From the NCBI RefSeq assembly GCF_025231485.1, contig NZ_CP104003.1:434001-498000 (forward strand): a DNA stretch of 64,000 bases, written 5' to 3'. Below are positions 36,522-46,029 of this stretch, piece after piece. Numbering within the stretch: the stretch's first letter is position 1; each line of letters begins with the position of its first letter. This DNA comes from Salinirubellus salinus (lineage in GTDB: Archaea; Halobacteriota; Halobacteria; Halobacteriales; Haloarculaceae). The position numbers were made by a program, and so were the translations under genes. The notes beneath the pieces were generated by a model. That model worked only from the letters and a program-made list of their open reading frames with translations. It did not search any database and was not told the origin of the DNA.

Positions 36522-37972
36522 GCGACCGCCTCGTCGCGGCCGAGGACGGGGACCGAGCGCAGCTGCTGCTGGTCGGCGCCCTCTCGCTGGCCATCGCGCT
36601 CGTCGCGGTGGCGCTGGTGTTGAACTCCGCCATCTACACGCACAACCTCGCCAGCCGACAGGACACCCCCTCCGACGACGTGGTGACGTTCACCCGCGAC
36701 GTGCGCGCGAGCGCCGGTGGGTACCTGGACAGCGCGAACCGGAACGAGGGGGTGAACGGGTACGGCGCCGTCGGTAACACCTACGCTGGCGGCCTCGACG
36801 GTGTGGCGGGGACGGTCGACGACAGGGCCGCCGTCGACGTGGCAGCCACGCGCGTGGGGCACGTCGCCAACAGCCAGGTCCGTGGCGTGCGGGTGGTCGA
36901 CGCGGGCGGAGGAACGTTCCAGCCGCGGACCGGTCCGTCGGAATTCCCCGCCGACACCTGGGTGGTCGCCCACGCCGTCCGGGTGCGCTCGTTCCGCGTC
37001 GACGTCGAGCCCTCGGACCTGGGCCTGCTGGATCAGCTCGGTCTGGGCGACGCCGAGGACGCGCTGCAGGACCCCACCTCGGACGACGTGTTCGTCGTCG
37101 AGTTCACCGACGACGTGGCGACCCCGAGTGCCGGCGAGACGTGGCGCGTCGCCGTCTACGAGGACGGGGACGGGGACCCCACGGTGGGCGTCCTCGAACT
37201 GGGGTCCGGCATCACGCGCACCTGCTCGGTCGACGACTCGTCGGTGCCGGACCCGCTCACGCTCGACCTGACCGGGGCCCGGTTCGGCGGGCAGGCGTGT
37301 GCGCCGCTCAGTTTCGTCGACGACCTCCCGGACAAGTACTCGGTGAAGTACTACGAGGCCGACGAGATCGAGGGGTCGTACGAACTGTTCGCCGACCTCT
37401 CGGTCGACGGGGCGGGCGACGAGGCGGGCGTGTTCACCGACGGGGTCGACGCCCTGAACTACGGTGAGCACTGCGACGGCCCGACCTACTGGGCGGGGAC
37501 CAGCGGTGACTACCCACGGGTCGTGCCGGCGTACTACGCGACCGACCTGTCGTTCCGGTACGAGTCGCCCGACGTGACGTTCGTCGGGACGCAGCGCGTG
37601 GCGCTGGCCGAGCCCGGCCCGGCGCCCACGAGCCCGCGGGTGCAGTCCGTCGACGTCACCGACTCCTCAGGGGCGAGTTCCGACCTCGAGTTCGAGGTGG
37701 ACGTGACCGTGTCGGACCCGAACGGCGACCTCGACTCGCTGACCGTCGAGGTGATCGACGACGACGGCGACGTGGTCGACGACGCCGACTACGACGACAG
37801 CGACCCCGAGTTGGACGGTGACTCGGCCGACGTCTCGCCGTCTCTCACCGACGACGAGGACGACGAGGGGCCGTACACCGTACGGGTGACGGTGGGGGAC
37901 GACGCGGGTGACGAGCACGTCGTGAACCAGACTCACGACGCGGACGGCGACACGTCGGGGTGTCCGGCGTGA
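36518..37972 (+). CDS. Pilin-like protein with Ig-like C-terminal domain, module copy A gene 3
   Basis: 484 residues from GTG 36518 (GTG 36509 possible). DRAQLLLVGALSLAIALVAVALVLNSAIYT forms the N-terminal signal-helix. Mid-region acidic beta-rich. The last about 110 residues (PRVQSVDVTDSSGAS... onward) resemble an Ig/cadherin-like repeat with acidic Ca-binding loops (DDDGDVVDDADYDD). The counterpart at 42282 keeps the same signal and Ig-like end but inserts a PKD domain. Probably an extracellular fibre-associated protein. Confidence 0.7.
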   Translation: MSDRLVAAEDGDRAQLLLVGALSLAIALVAVALVLNSAIYTHNLASRQDTPSDDVVTFTRDVRASAGGYLDSANRNEGVNGYGAVGNTYAGGLDGVAGTVDDRAAVDVAATRVGHVANSQVRGVRVVDAGGGTFQPRTGPSEFPADTWVVAHAVRVRSFRVDVEPSDLGLLDQLGLGDAEDALQDPTSDDVFVVEFTDDVATPSAGETWRVAVYEDGDGDPTVGVLELGSGITRTCSVDDSSVPDPLTLDLTGARFGGQACAPLSFVDDLPDKYSVKYYEADEIEGSYELFADLSVDGAGDEAGVFTDGVDALNYGEHCDGPTYWAGTSGDYPRVVPAYYATDLSFRYESPDVTFVGTQRVALAEPGPAPTSPRVQSVDVTDSSGASSDLEFEVDVTVSDPNGDLDSLTVEVIDDDGDVVDDADYDDSDPELDGDSADVSPSLTDDEDDEGPYTVRVTVGDDAGDEHVVNQTHDADGDTSGCPA

Positions 37973-38415
37973 TGGACGACCGCGCGGTCAACACGACGGT
38001 CGGCTACGTGCTGACCCTCGGCATCAGTTCGTTGCTCATCGTCGGCTTGCTGGTGACCGCGGGCGGGTTCGTCGAGGACCAGCGCCAGACGACGGTGCGA
38101 CAGGAACTCTCCGTGGTGGGCCAGCAGGTCGCGAGCGACCTGAGCGGGGCCGACCGCCTCGTGCGGGTCGGAGGGAGTGAGGTGACGGTCCGGAGTTCGC
38201 TCCCGGGCGAGGTGACCGGCATCCGCTACCGCGTCGAGGTCGACCCGGCGCCGACCCCGTCCGGCCCGACGACACTCAGGCTCAGCACGAGCGAGCCCAA
38301 CGTGGTCGTCGAGGTGGCGGTCCGGACGGCGAGCGAGGTCGCCCCGGCGTCGTTCGACGGCGGCGACCTCGTGGTGACCTGGACCGGGAGCGAACTGGAG
38401 GTGCGCCGTGCGTAG
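37972..38415 (+). CDS. Pilin-like protein, module copy A gene 4
   Basis: 147 residues. DDRAVNTTVGYVLTLGISSLLIVGLLVTAGGFVEDQRQTT starts with a pilin-type signal and one helix (about 10-33). The following VGQQVASDLSGADRL is shared with the gene at 44099. Ends as a small beta-rich domain. The copy B counterpart carries an extra 200-residue domain. Overlaps both neighbours (TGATG at 37970, and an eight-base overlap with the next gene). Confidence 0.7.
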   Translation: MDDRAVNTTVGYVLTLGISSLLIVGLLVTAGGFVEDQRQTTVRQELSVVGQQVASDLSGADRLVRVGGSEVTVRSSLPGEVTGIRYRVEVDPAPTPSGPTTLRLSTSEPNVVVEVAVRTASEVAPASFDGGDLVVTWTGSELEVRRA

Positions 38416-39235
38416 TCGCGCCGTCGAGAGCGTGGTCGGGTTCGTCCTCGTCTTCTCGCTCGTGGCGAGTTCGGTCGGCGTCGTCTACGTCTTCGGGTAC
38501 GGGGGGCTGCAGGACACGCGCGACGCCGAACAGCTCTCGAACGTCGAGAGCGCGTTCGACGTCCTCGCGGACAACGTGGAGGACGTCCAGCGCGAGGACG
38601 CTCCCCACCGCGCGACGGAGTTCAAACTCTACCGGGCCGACCTGCGGACCGGTGACCCGGTCGAGTTCACCGTGACTGTCCAGAACTGGAACGACGACGG
38701 TGACCCAGACACAGCCGAACCGCTGAACAGCACGGTCACCGTCGACGCGGTCCCGGTCGTCTACTCCCCGACGGGGTCAGAGACGTCCATCAGGTACGTC
38801 GGCGGGGCCGTCCTGCGCACCGACCGGAACGGGGCGGTGATGCTCCACGAACCGCCACTCGTGTTGCGTGAGGCGGACGGCGAGCGGGGTGCCGTCTTCC
38901 CGTTCGTCGAGACGCGCACGAGGGGGACCACGGCCGTCTCCGGATCGACGACGGTGCTCGTCCGGGCCGACGAGGTACTGGCCGAGTCGCTCACGGCGGC
39001 CACCGACCCGGCCGCGGACACCACGGACACGACTGGCGACGTCTACGACGTACTGTTGACCGTCGAGACGGACCCCGCACGCACCTCGACGTGGGCCGAG
39101 CACCTGAACGGGGAGTTCGAGGCGGCCTACGGCGTCCGGCCGTGTACGACGGCGGGCGGGACGGTCACCTGCGACTTCGAGACGGACCGTCTGTTCGTCT
39201 CGGTGACGCGCATCGACGTGAGCATCGACGACTGA
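38408..39235 (+). CDS. Pilin-like protein, module copy A gene 5
   Basis: 275 residues from GTG 38408. RAVESVVGFVLVFSLVASSVGVVYVFGYGGLQDTRDAEQ is the signal-helix, followed by NVESAFDVLADNVEDVQREDAPHRATEFKL, nearly the same as in the gene at 45175. External beta-rich domain with a disulphide-like C-pair near the C-terminus (RPCTTAGGTVTCDF). Last + strand gene of module A. Faces a convergent pilin gene. Confidence 0.7.
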   Translation: MRSRAVESVVGFVLVFSLVASSVGVVYVFGYGGLQDTRDAEQLSNVESAFDVLADNVEDVQREDAPHRATEFKLYRADLRTGDPVEFTVTVQNWNDDGDPDTAEPLNSTVTVDAVPVVYSPTGSETSIRYVGGAVLRTDRNGAVMLHEPPLVLREADGERGAVFPFVETRTRGTTAVSGSTTVLVRADEVLAESLTAATDPAADTTDTTGDVYDVLLTVETDPARTSTWAEHLNGEFEAAYGVRPCTTAGGTVTCDFETDRLFVSVTRIDVSIDD

Positions 39236-39256
39236 ACGGCACCGAGACCGGCGGGG

Positions 39257-40837
39257 TCAGTCCAGCTCGACCTCGACCTCGTTCTCGGTGACGTGGATGT
39301 ACGTGACGTAGCGGTCGCTCCCGCCAGTGAACAGCCGGCCGCTCGACCCGCCTTCGTTGATCGTGTCCGAACTCTTGTCGTCGACGACGAGGTCGAACTC
39401 GTCGGGGAACTCGGCGAAGTAGTGGTTGACGAGGCGGTCGACTGTCTCGGAATCGCCGCTGCCCGGGTCGTACGACTCGGACTCCCAGGCCGCGCCGTGC
39501 CCCCCGAGGGTGACCGGGTCCACGACGCCCCCGTTGGGTTTGAAGTAGACGAGGTCGCTCTGGCTGAGCGAGACGTACTCGAGTGAGACGTCGGTCTCGC
39601 CGACGTTCTCGGGGTTCCCGTCGCCGTCGTCGTCGTCGACGAACGTGGCCTCCATGTATATCTCGTCGTCGCCGTCGCCGTTCAGGTCGGCACACTTCGT
39701 CACGAAGGCGTCGTCCTCCTTCCAGCCGTGGTAGGTCGTCCCGCCGTCCTCGGAGTAGTAGACGGTCAGGTCCGCGGTGATGCCTGGGGTGGGACAACCA
39801 CCACTCCCGGACTTCCGGAGGTGTAGCTCGAGCCGCTGGTCACCGGTCTCGGCGTACATCGACCACTGGAGGTTGTTGAAGTTCGCCGAGTCGGTGTCGT
39901 CGGGGCGGAGGCGGATGGAGAACTCCTCGACCGAGTGGCCGGCCGAGGCGCCGGAGACCGGCACTGCGCCGCCCTCGCCCGGCATCTCGAACGCGCCCAC
40001 CTGCGCCAGCGAGACGAGCTCGACGCGGACCACGTCGTCGGTGGGGTAGGTCACCTCGCCCTCGGTGCGCCGCTCGAAGTACTCGCCCCACGCCTGGGCG
40101 TAGTCACTCTCGACCTGGACGTAGACGCTCCCGTCCTCCACGGGGTTGCTGAACGGTTCGGCGATGCCGTCCTCCCAGCACCGGTCGGGGTAGTCCGCGC
40201 CGCGGGGGAAGACCTGCGTCGGCTCGCCGGCGTCGGTGACCGTCGCCCGGGTGCCCGCCCCGGACCCGCCGCCGCTCCCGCGGGTCAGGATGATCGGGAG
40301 CGTCAGCGTCGCGCCACGGTAGTGGAACTCCGGCGGGGAGATCATCTGCGTCTCACCCCGACGGTCCTGTCGCCAGACGCCGCCTCCCTCGTAGGCGAGC
40401 GTCGTCGACCCGGTGGTGTAGGTCATCCGCCCGAGTGGGACCGGGTCCATCAGGTAGGCGTCGTCCTCGACGGTGAGGTTGTTGGTCGGGGTCCCCGACA
40501 CGGTGTCGTCGCCGTCGTCGTCGACCCCGTCGTCGTCACAGTCCAGCTGGACGATGGACATCGACCCGGCGGTGGGGTCGACCGAGTAGGTCCCCTGCGT
40601 GCCACCGAGGCCGACGGTGTGGACGTCCGAGTCGCCCAGTGCGACCTGTGAGGTCTGCGAGTCGAACAGGGTCATGGTCTGTTCGGCGCGCGCGACGGCG
40701 GACTGGTCTTGTGCGTCGGTCAGCGCCGCCGCCCCGAGCGCGACGGTGGTGACGACGGCGACCACCACCACGCCCAGCACGAGTGCGTAGCCGACGGGCG
40801 AGGACTGGCCCCGGTCGGGAACGGCTGGCGGCATCAT
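39257..40837 (-). CDS. Large pilin-like protein on the opposite strand, module copy A gene 6
   Basis: 526 residues, ATG 40837 or 40834. RGQSSPVGYALVLGVVVVAVVTTVALGAAAL is an archaellin/pilin-type signal and helix. Then MTLFDSQTSQVALG is shared with the gene at 46030. The extracellular region has paired features such as VWRQDRRGETQMISPPEFHYRGATLTLP and RLRPDD...NFNNLQWSMYAETG, repeated in the paralogue. Ends VTYIHVTENEVEVELD. Convergent with gene 5, and divergent from module copy B by a 116-bp gap that holds promoters. Confidence 0.75.
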   Translation of the reverse strand: MMPPAVPDRGQSSPVGYALVLGVVVVAVVTTVALGAAALTDAQDQSAVARAEQTMTLFDSQTSQVALGDSDVHTVGLGGTQGTYSVDPTAGSMSIVQLDCDDDGVDDDGDDTVSGTPTNNLTVEDDAYLMDPVPLGRMTYTTGSTTLAYEGGGVWRQDRRGETQMISPPEFHYRGATLTLPIILTRGSGGGSGAGTRATVTDAGEPTQVFPRGADYPDRCWEDGIAEPFSNPVEDGSVYVQVESDYAQAWGEYFERRTEGEVTYPTDDVVRVELVSLAQVGAFEMPGEGGAVPVSGASAGHSVEEFSIRLRPDDTDSANFNNLQWSMYAETGDQRLELHLRKSGSGGCPTPGITADLTVYYSEDGGTTYHGWKEDDAFVTKCADLNGDGDDEIYMEATFVDDDDGDGNPENVGETDVSLEYVSLSQSDLVYFKPNGGVVDPVTLGGHGAAWESESYDPGSGDSETVDRLVNHYFAEFPDEFDLVVDDKSSDTINEGGSSGRLFTGGSDRYVTYIHVTENEVEVELD

Positions 40838-40953
40838 CTAATTACCGGTATCGTCCCATCCACATAAAACTGGAGTGGCCCGCACGGGACGAATCAGATG
40901 CTGAGTCGGACGATAGCCGAAAGCCACCCCATCACTCAGATTCTGGAGAGAGT

Positions 40954-41538
40954 ATGCGGGCACAGACGACCCTGGACTTCGCCATCGGGATGAGCGTGTT
41001 CCTGCTGGCGGTGGTGTTCGTCTTCACGTTCGTCCCCGGTATCCTCGAACCGTTCGAGGCCGGGCCGCAGGAGGAGACGGCCGTGGCCGACCGGGTGGCC
41101 TCGCAACTCGTCCAGTCGTCGATGGCCGACCCCGCGGAACCGTACGTCCTCGGCCTGCCGTGCACGAACGGCTTCTTCAACGCCACGGCGGCCGGGGACG
41201 TGGCCTGTGGGTTCGACACGAGCGCCGACCTGACCGCGGGCGACAGACTGTCCGACCGGGTCGGGGTCACCGACCGCCAGCGGTTGCAGGTCACTGTCGA
41301 GGGAGACGTGGACGGCGACGGCGACGTCCACGCGCTGTGTTTCGACAACGACGACAAGAAGATCGTCGAGGTGACCGACAGCGAGTGTGGCGAGGCGGTC
41401 GCCGACGACCGGACCACGAACACGGACGTGCTCTACACGCTAGGTGACACTCCGAGCGACACGCAGGCGGTGGTGACCGCACAGCGGACCGTGGAGGTCG
41501 ATGGGTACACGGCGACCGTGGTGGTGGAGGTGTGGTGA
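40954..41538 (+). CDS. Pilin-like protein, module copy B gene 1
   Basis: 194 residues from ATG 40954. MRAQTTLDFAIGMSVFLLAVVFVFTFVPGILEPFE aligns directly with the copy A protein at 35197. It is about 40 residues shorter, lacking part of the acidic loop region. Ends TVVVEVW. The class III-like signal and helix place it as a pilin-like surface protein. Overlaps the next gene by one base (TGATG at 41536). Confidence 0.75.
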   Translation: MRAQTTLDFAIGMSVFLLAVVFVFTFVPGILEPFEAGPQEETAVADRVASQLVQSSMADPAEPYVLGLPCTNGFFNATAAGDVACGFDTSADLTAGDRLSDRVGVTDRQRLQVTVEGDVDGDGDVHALCFDNDDKKIVEVTDSECGEAVADDRTTNTDVLYTLGDTPSDTQAVVTAQRTVEVDGYTATVVVEVW

Positions 41539-42161
41539 TGCGTGGGGCCGACGCGGGCCGACGGGGACGCGGACAGGCCCACACGCTGGAGGGGGTCGTC
41601 GCCGCGCTCCTCCTGCTGGCCAGTCTGGTGTTCGCATTGCAGTCGACGGCCGTGACGCCGCTGTCGGCCTCGACGTCGAGTCAGCACATAGAGAACCAGG
41701 AGCAGTCGATGGCCGACGGAGTGCTCTCCATCGCCGAGGACGACGGCGACCTGCTGGCGGCCGTGGTCTACTGGGACGAGACCACCGAGTCCCTCCACGG
41801 GATCGGGGGTGGTGGCTACGCGAACGACGGCGACTATCCGGCCGGGTTCGTCCTCGGTGACCTGCTGACCGAGTCGTTCTCCGAGCGCGGCATCGCGTAC
41901 AACGTGTTCGTCCAGTACCGGACGGCCGACGGCGCCCAGCGCGAACGCCGTCTGGTCTACCGGGGCGTCCCGAGCGACAACGCCGTCACCGCCTCGCGCG
42001 TGTTGACCGTCTACGACGATACACCGCTCGCGGAGGCCGATGGCAGCGACGACACCCTGACGGTGAGCGACCCGGGCGCGAACTTCTACATGCCCGACGC
42101 CTCGCCGTCGACTGGCACCTACAACACCGTGCGTGTCGAACTGACCGTCTGGCGGATGTGA
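41538..42161 (+). CDS. Pilin-like protein, module copy B gene 2
   Basis: 207 residues. RGRGQAHTLEGVVAALLLLASLVFALQSTAVTPLSASTSSQHIENQ is the counterpart of the copy A protein at 35910. The C-terminal domain carries YRGVPSDNAVTASRVLTVYDD, again nearly the same. Predicted minor pilin. Followed by a 120-bp gap with an AT-rich promoter-like segment (GAATATATAC at 42178-42187). Confidence 0.75.
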   Translation: MRGADAGRRGRGQAHTLEGVVAALLLLASLVFALQSTAVTPLSASTSSQHIENQEQSMADGVLSIAEDDGDLLAAVVYWDETTESLHGIGGGGYANDGDYPAGFVLGDLLTESFSERGIAYNVFVQYRTADGAQRERRLVYRGVPSDNAVTASRVLTVYDDTPLAEADGSDDTLTVSDPGANFYMPDASPSTGTYNTVRVELTVWRM

Positions 42162-42281
42162 CGGTCACGACTCCCCGAATATATACTCTCGCCCGACTCA
42201 GCGCCCGTTTCCGCCTCGAGTATTAATTACCGAGTTCGCCAAGCGGGTACAAGAGCCGGCTACGGCCGGTATCCGAGGTCC

Positions 42282-44105
42282 ATGACACCGTTCCCTCGAC
42301 GACCATTCGCCGACGACGAGCGCGACCGCGCACAGCTGATACTCGTGAGTGCACTCGTGCTCGCGACGACGCTCGTGGCGCTCTCGCTGGTGGTCAACTC
42401 CGTCATCTACACGGAGAACCTGGCGACGCGGCGCGACGCCGACACCGGGCAGGCGCTGAACTTCCGCGAGGCGACCCACGACGGCGCCCTCCGGGGGCTG
42501 GAGACGGCGAACTTCGAGCCGGCCGACGCCACGTACCTGCAGCGCAAGGCGGCCCTCCGCGACACGCTGGCGAGCTGGCAGACCGACAGCAGTCGGTACT
42601 TCGCCAGTCAGGGTCTCGAGGTCGCGACGAGCGCCGCCTCGTTCGTCGAGGGGACACGGGTGAGTCAGGACACCGTGGGACCGTTCGTCCCGGCGGATTC
42701 GAACGTCGTGTACGACAGTAACACGCTGGACCTGCTCGGGCTGGGCGAGGCCGAGACGTGGGTGGCTGCGAACGCCACCTCCGTCAGACGGCTCCGACTG
42801 AGCGTTGAGCGGAACGACCGGCTCTACGAGACGAGCCAGAGCCTGCTCGCCGAGGGCATCGACACCATCCTGACCGGTAACGAGGTGTACGCCCTGTACG
42901 TCGAGGATTCGAACGGTGACGACTACCGGATCTACGTCTACGAGAACACCACCGTCTCCCCGAACGAGGTGTCGGTCGCCGTCTACGACGAACAGGCGAC
43001 CGACCTCGTGGGTGAGGCCTGTCGGGTGCCGGGTGACACCGTCGACATCGACGTGACCGGCGGGACGCTCACCGGGAGTGCCGGCACCGAGTCCTGCGAG
43101 GCCCTCTCGTTCTGGCAGGACACCGACGGGCCGTACGACCTCTATCACCTGAACGGGAACAGCGTGGAGGGCACCTACTCGTTCGTCACCGACCGCCCGG
43201 AGGTTGAGTTCCGGGAGGCCGTCGAAGACCAGAACCAGGGCCTCTACGACGACCTCGTGGACCTGCTCGGGATGATGTCGGTGACGAAGACGGACCCCGT
43301 CGACGACGAGACCTACGCCACCAGCGACGGCTCGACGGTGTACACGACGCCTGCCATCTACGCCACCGACGTGACCGTCGAGTACCGGACCGGTGGGCTC
43401 GTCTACGAGTCCTCGGTTCGCGTGGCGCCGGGTGAACCCGGCGAACCGACGGTACCGGCCGGCGGGGCTGGCGGTGGCGACAGCGGGAGCGACTCGAACA
43501 CGGCACCGGACGCCCAGTTCTCCGTCTCGGACACCAGCGTGACCGTCGGGAACGCGGTCAGTTTCGACGCCTCGGCCAGCAGCGACTCGGACGGCTCGGT
43601 CGACAGCTACGAGTGGGCCTTCGGCGACGGGAACGTCGACACCGGCACCACGCCGAGTCACGCGTTCGGCTCGACCGGGTCGTACGACGTGACGCTGACC
43701 GTCACCGACGACGACGGGGCCACTGACAGTCGGACCCGGACCGTCGAGGTGGTCTCCTCGTCAGCCGACGCGCCGACCATCGACTCGCTCTCGGTCACCG
43801 ACGGGAGTACCGCTGGGCCGGGGAACTCGCCCGACGACGTCTCGTTCACGGCCGACTGGACTGTCTCCGACGCCGACGACAACCTGCTCCAGGTACGGGT
43901 CGAACTCGTCGAGGACCCCGACGGTGCGGCGGGGACGCTCGATACCGACTCGGCGTCTATCTCCGGCGGGAGCGCGGCTAGCGCGCTCAACGTCGGTGGT
44001 ACCCTCAGGGGCGGCTGTGGCGACCCGTACGACGTCGTCGTCACCGTCGAGGATGGGGACGGACAGACCGACTCCCGCACCGAACGGGTGTCCGCGTCGT
44101 GCTGA
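42282..44105 (+). CDS. Pilin-like protein with PKD and Ig-like domains, module copy B gene 3
   Basis: 607 residues. ERDRAQLILVSALVLATTLVALSLVVNSVIYTENLATRRD is the signal-helix, matching copy A gene 3. A Gly/Ser linker (about 388-407) leads to a PKD domain: YEWAFGDGNVDTG, with SYDVTLTVTDDDGATDS, about residues 410-492. A final Ig-like domain (PTIDSLSVTDG... to the end) resembles the copy A end. PKD domains bind surface partners or polysaccharide, so this version probably extends further or adheres. It has its own upstream promoter-like patch. Confidence 0.75.
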   Translation: MTPFPRRPFADDERDRAQLILVSALVLATTLVALSLVVNSVIYTENLATRRDADTGQALNFREATHDGALRGLETANFEPADATYLQRKAALRDTLASWQTDSSRYFASQGLEVATSAASFVEGTRVSQDTVGPFVPADSNVVYDSNTLDLLGLGEAETWVAANATSVRRLRLSVERNDRLYETSQSLLAEGIDTILTGNEVYALYVEDSNGDDYRIYVYENTTVSPNEVSVAVYDEQATDLVGEACRVPGDTVDIDVTGGTLTGSAGTESCEALSFWQDTDGPYDLYHLNGNSVEGTYSFVTDRPEVEFREAVEDQNQGLYDDLVDLLGMMSVTKTDPVDDETYATSDGSTVYTTPAIYATDVTVEYRTGGLVYESSVRVAPGEPGEPTVPAGGAGGGDSGSDSNTAPDAQFSVSDTSVTVGNAVSFDASASSDSDGSVDSYEWAFGDGNVDTGTTPSHAFGSTGSYDVTLTVTDDDGATDSRTRTVEVVSSSADAPTIDSLSVTDGSTAGPGNSPDDVSFTADWTVSDADDNLLQVRVELVEDPDGAAGTLDTDSASISGGSAASALNVGGTLRGGCGDPYDVVVTVEDGDGQTDSRTERVSASC

Positions 44106-45172
44106 GTCCCGACCTCCGGCGCCGCGACGAACGCGGCGCCGCGACGACGCTCGGGTACGCACTCAGCCTCGGCATCACCTCGCTGCTCGTCACCGGCCTG
44201 CTGTTCACGGGCGGGACGTTCGTCGAGGACCAGCGCGACCGGGCGGTCCGCTCGGAACTCCGCGTCGTCGGCCAGCAGGTGGCCGACGGCGTCGGGTCCG
44301 CCGACCGGCTGGCGGCCACCACGCGGGAGGGTGGGGCCGTCGAGTTGCGACGGTCACTCCCGGACGACGTGGCGGGGGCGGGCTACCGCCTCTCGCTGTC
44401 CCGACTGGGCGCCGACGACGTGCGGCCGGTCTACGAACTCACGCTGCGCTCGTTCGACCCCGACATCTCCACGCGTGTCCGGGCGTTCTCCGGCGCCGCG
44501 GTCTACGCCCCGCGAGACGTGGACGGCGGGGAGGTCGTCGTCCAGTCGAACGACGCACTCGTCCCCAAGTTGTTCCTGACCGCCCCCGACGCCGCCCCCG
44601 TCTTCGTCGAGGCGGACGGCGTGGTGGCGCTGGAGGCCGAGGGGCCGACCGGGACGCTCGCGGGGTCGAGCGACGAGGCGGACCACTACTGGGAACCGTT
44701 CGACGACGCCGACGCCTCGGGCGGGACGGCCGTCGTCACGCGGCCGAACGTGAGCGTGAACCCCGGCGACCCCGGGAACGCGGGTGAGACCACGACCGGT
44801 CCCGCGCTCACCTACGACGTCGAGTTCGACAGTGCCGGGACCTACTACGTGTTCGTCAGGATGAAGGCACCCGACGGTGAGAGCGACTCGGTGCACGTCG
44901 CCCTGAACGACGACGCGCCGGTCACCTACGACGACGACGGGTCTCCAGCGTTCGGTCTGAGTGAGGGCGCGGGCTCCTCGTGGTCGTGGGTCCACGGCCT
45001 CGCCAACGACGGTGACGGCGGCGACTACGTGACTCTCTCACCGGACTCGCCGGGCGTTCACACCCTGCGGCTCTACATGCGCGAGGACGGGACGCAGGTC
45101 GACAAGATCGTCCTGATACGGGCGTCGTCGCCCCCCGCCGACCCGAGCGGCACTGGACCGTCTGCCTTCTGA
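44099..45172 (+). CDS. Pilin-like protein with extra jelly-roll carbohydrate-binding-like domain, module copy B gene 4
   Basis: 357 residues from GTG 44099. RGAATTLGYALSLGITSLLVTGLLFTGGTFVEDQRDRAV and VVGQQVADGVGSADRL align with the 147-residue copy A protein at 37972. The added C-terminal about 190 residues contain GTYYVFVRMKAPDGESDSV, WSWVHGLANDGDGGDYV and GVHTLRLYMREDGTQVDKIVLI. These strand patterns are typical of CBM6/35-type jelly rolls that bind sugars. Probably a surface adhesin-type pilin. The domain assignment is by pattern only. Confidence 0.7.
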   Translation: MLSPDLRRRDERGAATTLGYALSLGITSLLVTGLLFTGGTFVEDQRDRAVRSELRVVGQQVADGVGSADRLAATTREGGAVELRRSLPDDVAGAGYRLSLSRLGADDVRPVYELTLRSFDPDISTRVRAFSGAAVYAPRDVDGGEVVVQSNDALVPKLFLTAPDAAPVFVEADGVVALEAEGPTGTLAGSSDEADHYWEPFDDADASGGTAVVTRPNVSVNPGDPGNAGETTTGPALTYDVEFDSAGTYYVFVRMKAPDGESDSVHVALNDDAPVTYDDDGSPAFGLSEGAGSSWSWVHGLANDGDGGDYVTLSPDSPGVHTLRLYMREDGTQVDKIVLIRASSPPADPSGTGPSAF

Positions 45173-45174
45173 CC

Positions 45175-45954
45175 ATGTTCCGAGACACCTCCACCCGGCG
45201 GGCCGTGAGTCAGGTCGTGAGTTTCGTCCTCGTCTTCTCGCTGGTCGCGACGACCGTCGGTGTGGTGTCGGTCGTCGGGTTCGACGGCCTCTCGGACAGA
45301 CGGGACGCCGAACGGGTCGACAACGCCGAGCGTGCGTTCGACGTCCTCGCGGACAACGTCGAGGACGTCTACCGCGACGGGGCACCGAGTCGGGCGACCG
45401 AGATAAAACTCGACGATGCGGCGCTCGAGACGGGCAGTGCGACGACCGTGAAGGTGGACTTCCCGGACGACTCGCTCGGCCCGTTCGACACGAGCCTGCG
45501 GCCCATCGTCTTCGAGCCGCAGGGGCGCAACTCGAGTATCGTCTACGAGGCCGGGGCGGTCATCCGCGTCGACGACGGCAACGCCGTGATGCTCCGCGAG
45601 CCGCCGCTCCGGTTCGACGAGGACCGGAGCACGGCCTCGCTCGTCGTCACGGGCGGCGAGGGTGCGGTCGGCGGGTCCACGACCGTACTCGTCCGGACCG
45701 ACGAGACCACCACGGCCGTGCTGCACCCCGCCGGGACGGAGACGGCGGCGACCCCGAACTCGCGGTTCGTCTTCCAGCTCGAGACGGCGCCCGAGCGCGC
45801 CCCGGCGTGGGAGACGTTCCTCGAGGCCGAGTTCTCGTGGGTGAGCGACGCCTGCACGCGCGACGGGGGGCGCGTCACCTGCGAAGTCCCCGCCGGGTCC
45901 TCGCCGGACGAGCTGTACCTCTCGGAGACGGTCATCGAGGTCACGTTCGAGTGA
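45175..45954 (+). CDS. Pilin-like protein, module copy B gene 5
   Basis: 259 residues. RAVSQVVSFVLVFSLVATTVGVVSVVGFDGLSDRRDAERVDNAERAFDVLADNVEDVY aligns with copy A gene 5 at 38408. Includes VMLREPPLRFDEDRS, shared with VMLHEPPLVLRE in copy A, and a C-terminal Cys pair (DACTRDGGRVTCEV). Two bp separate it from the previous gene. Followed by the convergent gene at 46030. Confidence 0.75.
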   Translation: MFRDTSTRRAVSQVVSFVLVFSLVATTVGVVSVVGFDGLSDRRDAERVDNAERAFDVLADNVEDVYRDGAPSRATEIKLDDAALETGSATTVKVDFPDDSLGPFDTSLRPIVFEPQGRNSSIVYEAGAVIRVDDGNAVMLREPPLRFDEDRSTASLVVTGGEGAVGGSTTVLVRTDETTTAVLHPAGTETAATPNSRFVFQLETAPERAPAWETFLEAEFSWVSDACTRDGGRVTCEVPAGSSPDELYLSETVIEVTFE

Positions 45955-46029
45955 GGGTGGTCGGGCTGGAGGCAGCCCCACCACTCGGTGGGGCGGGTCA
46001 CTGGACACCGTGGGTCGTGGGCGGGTGTC

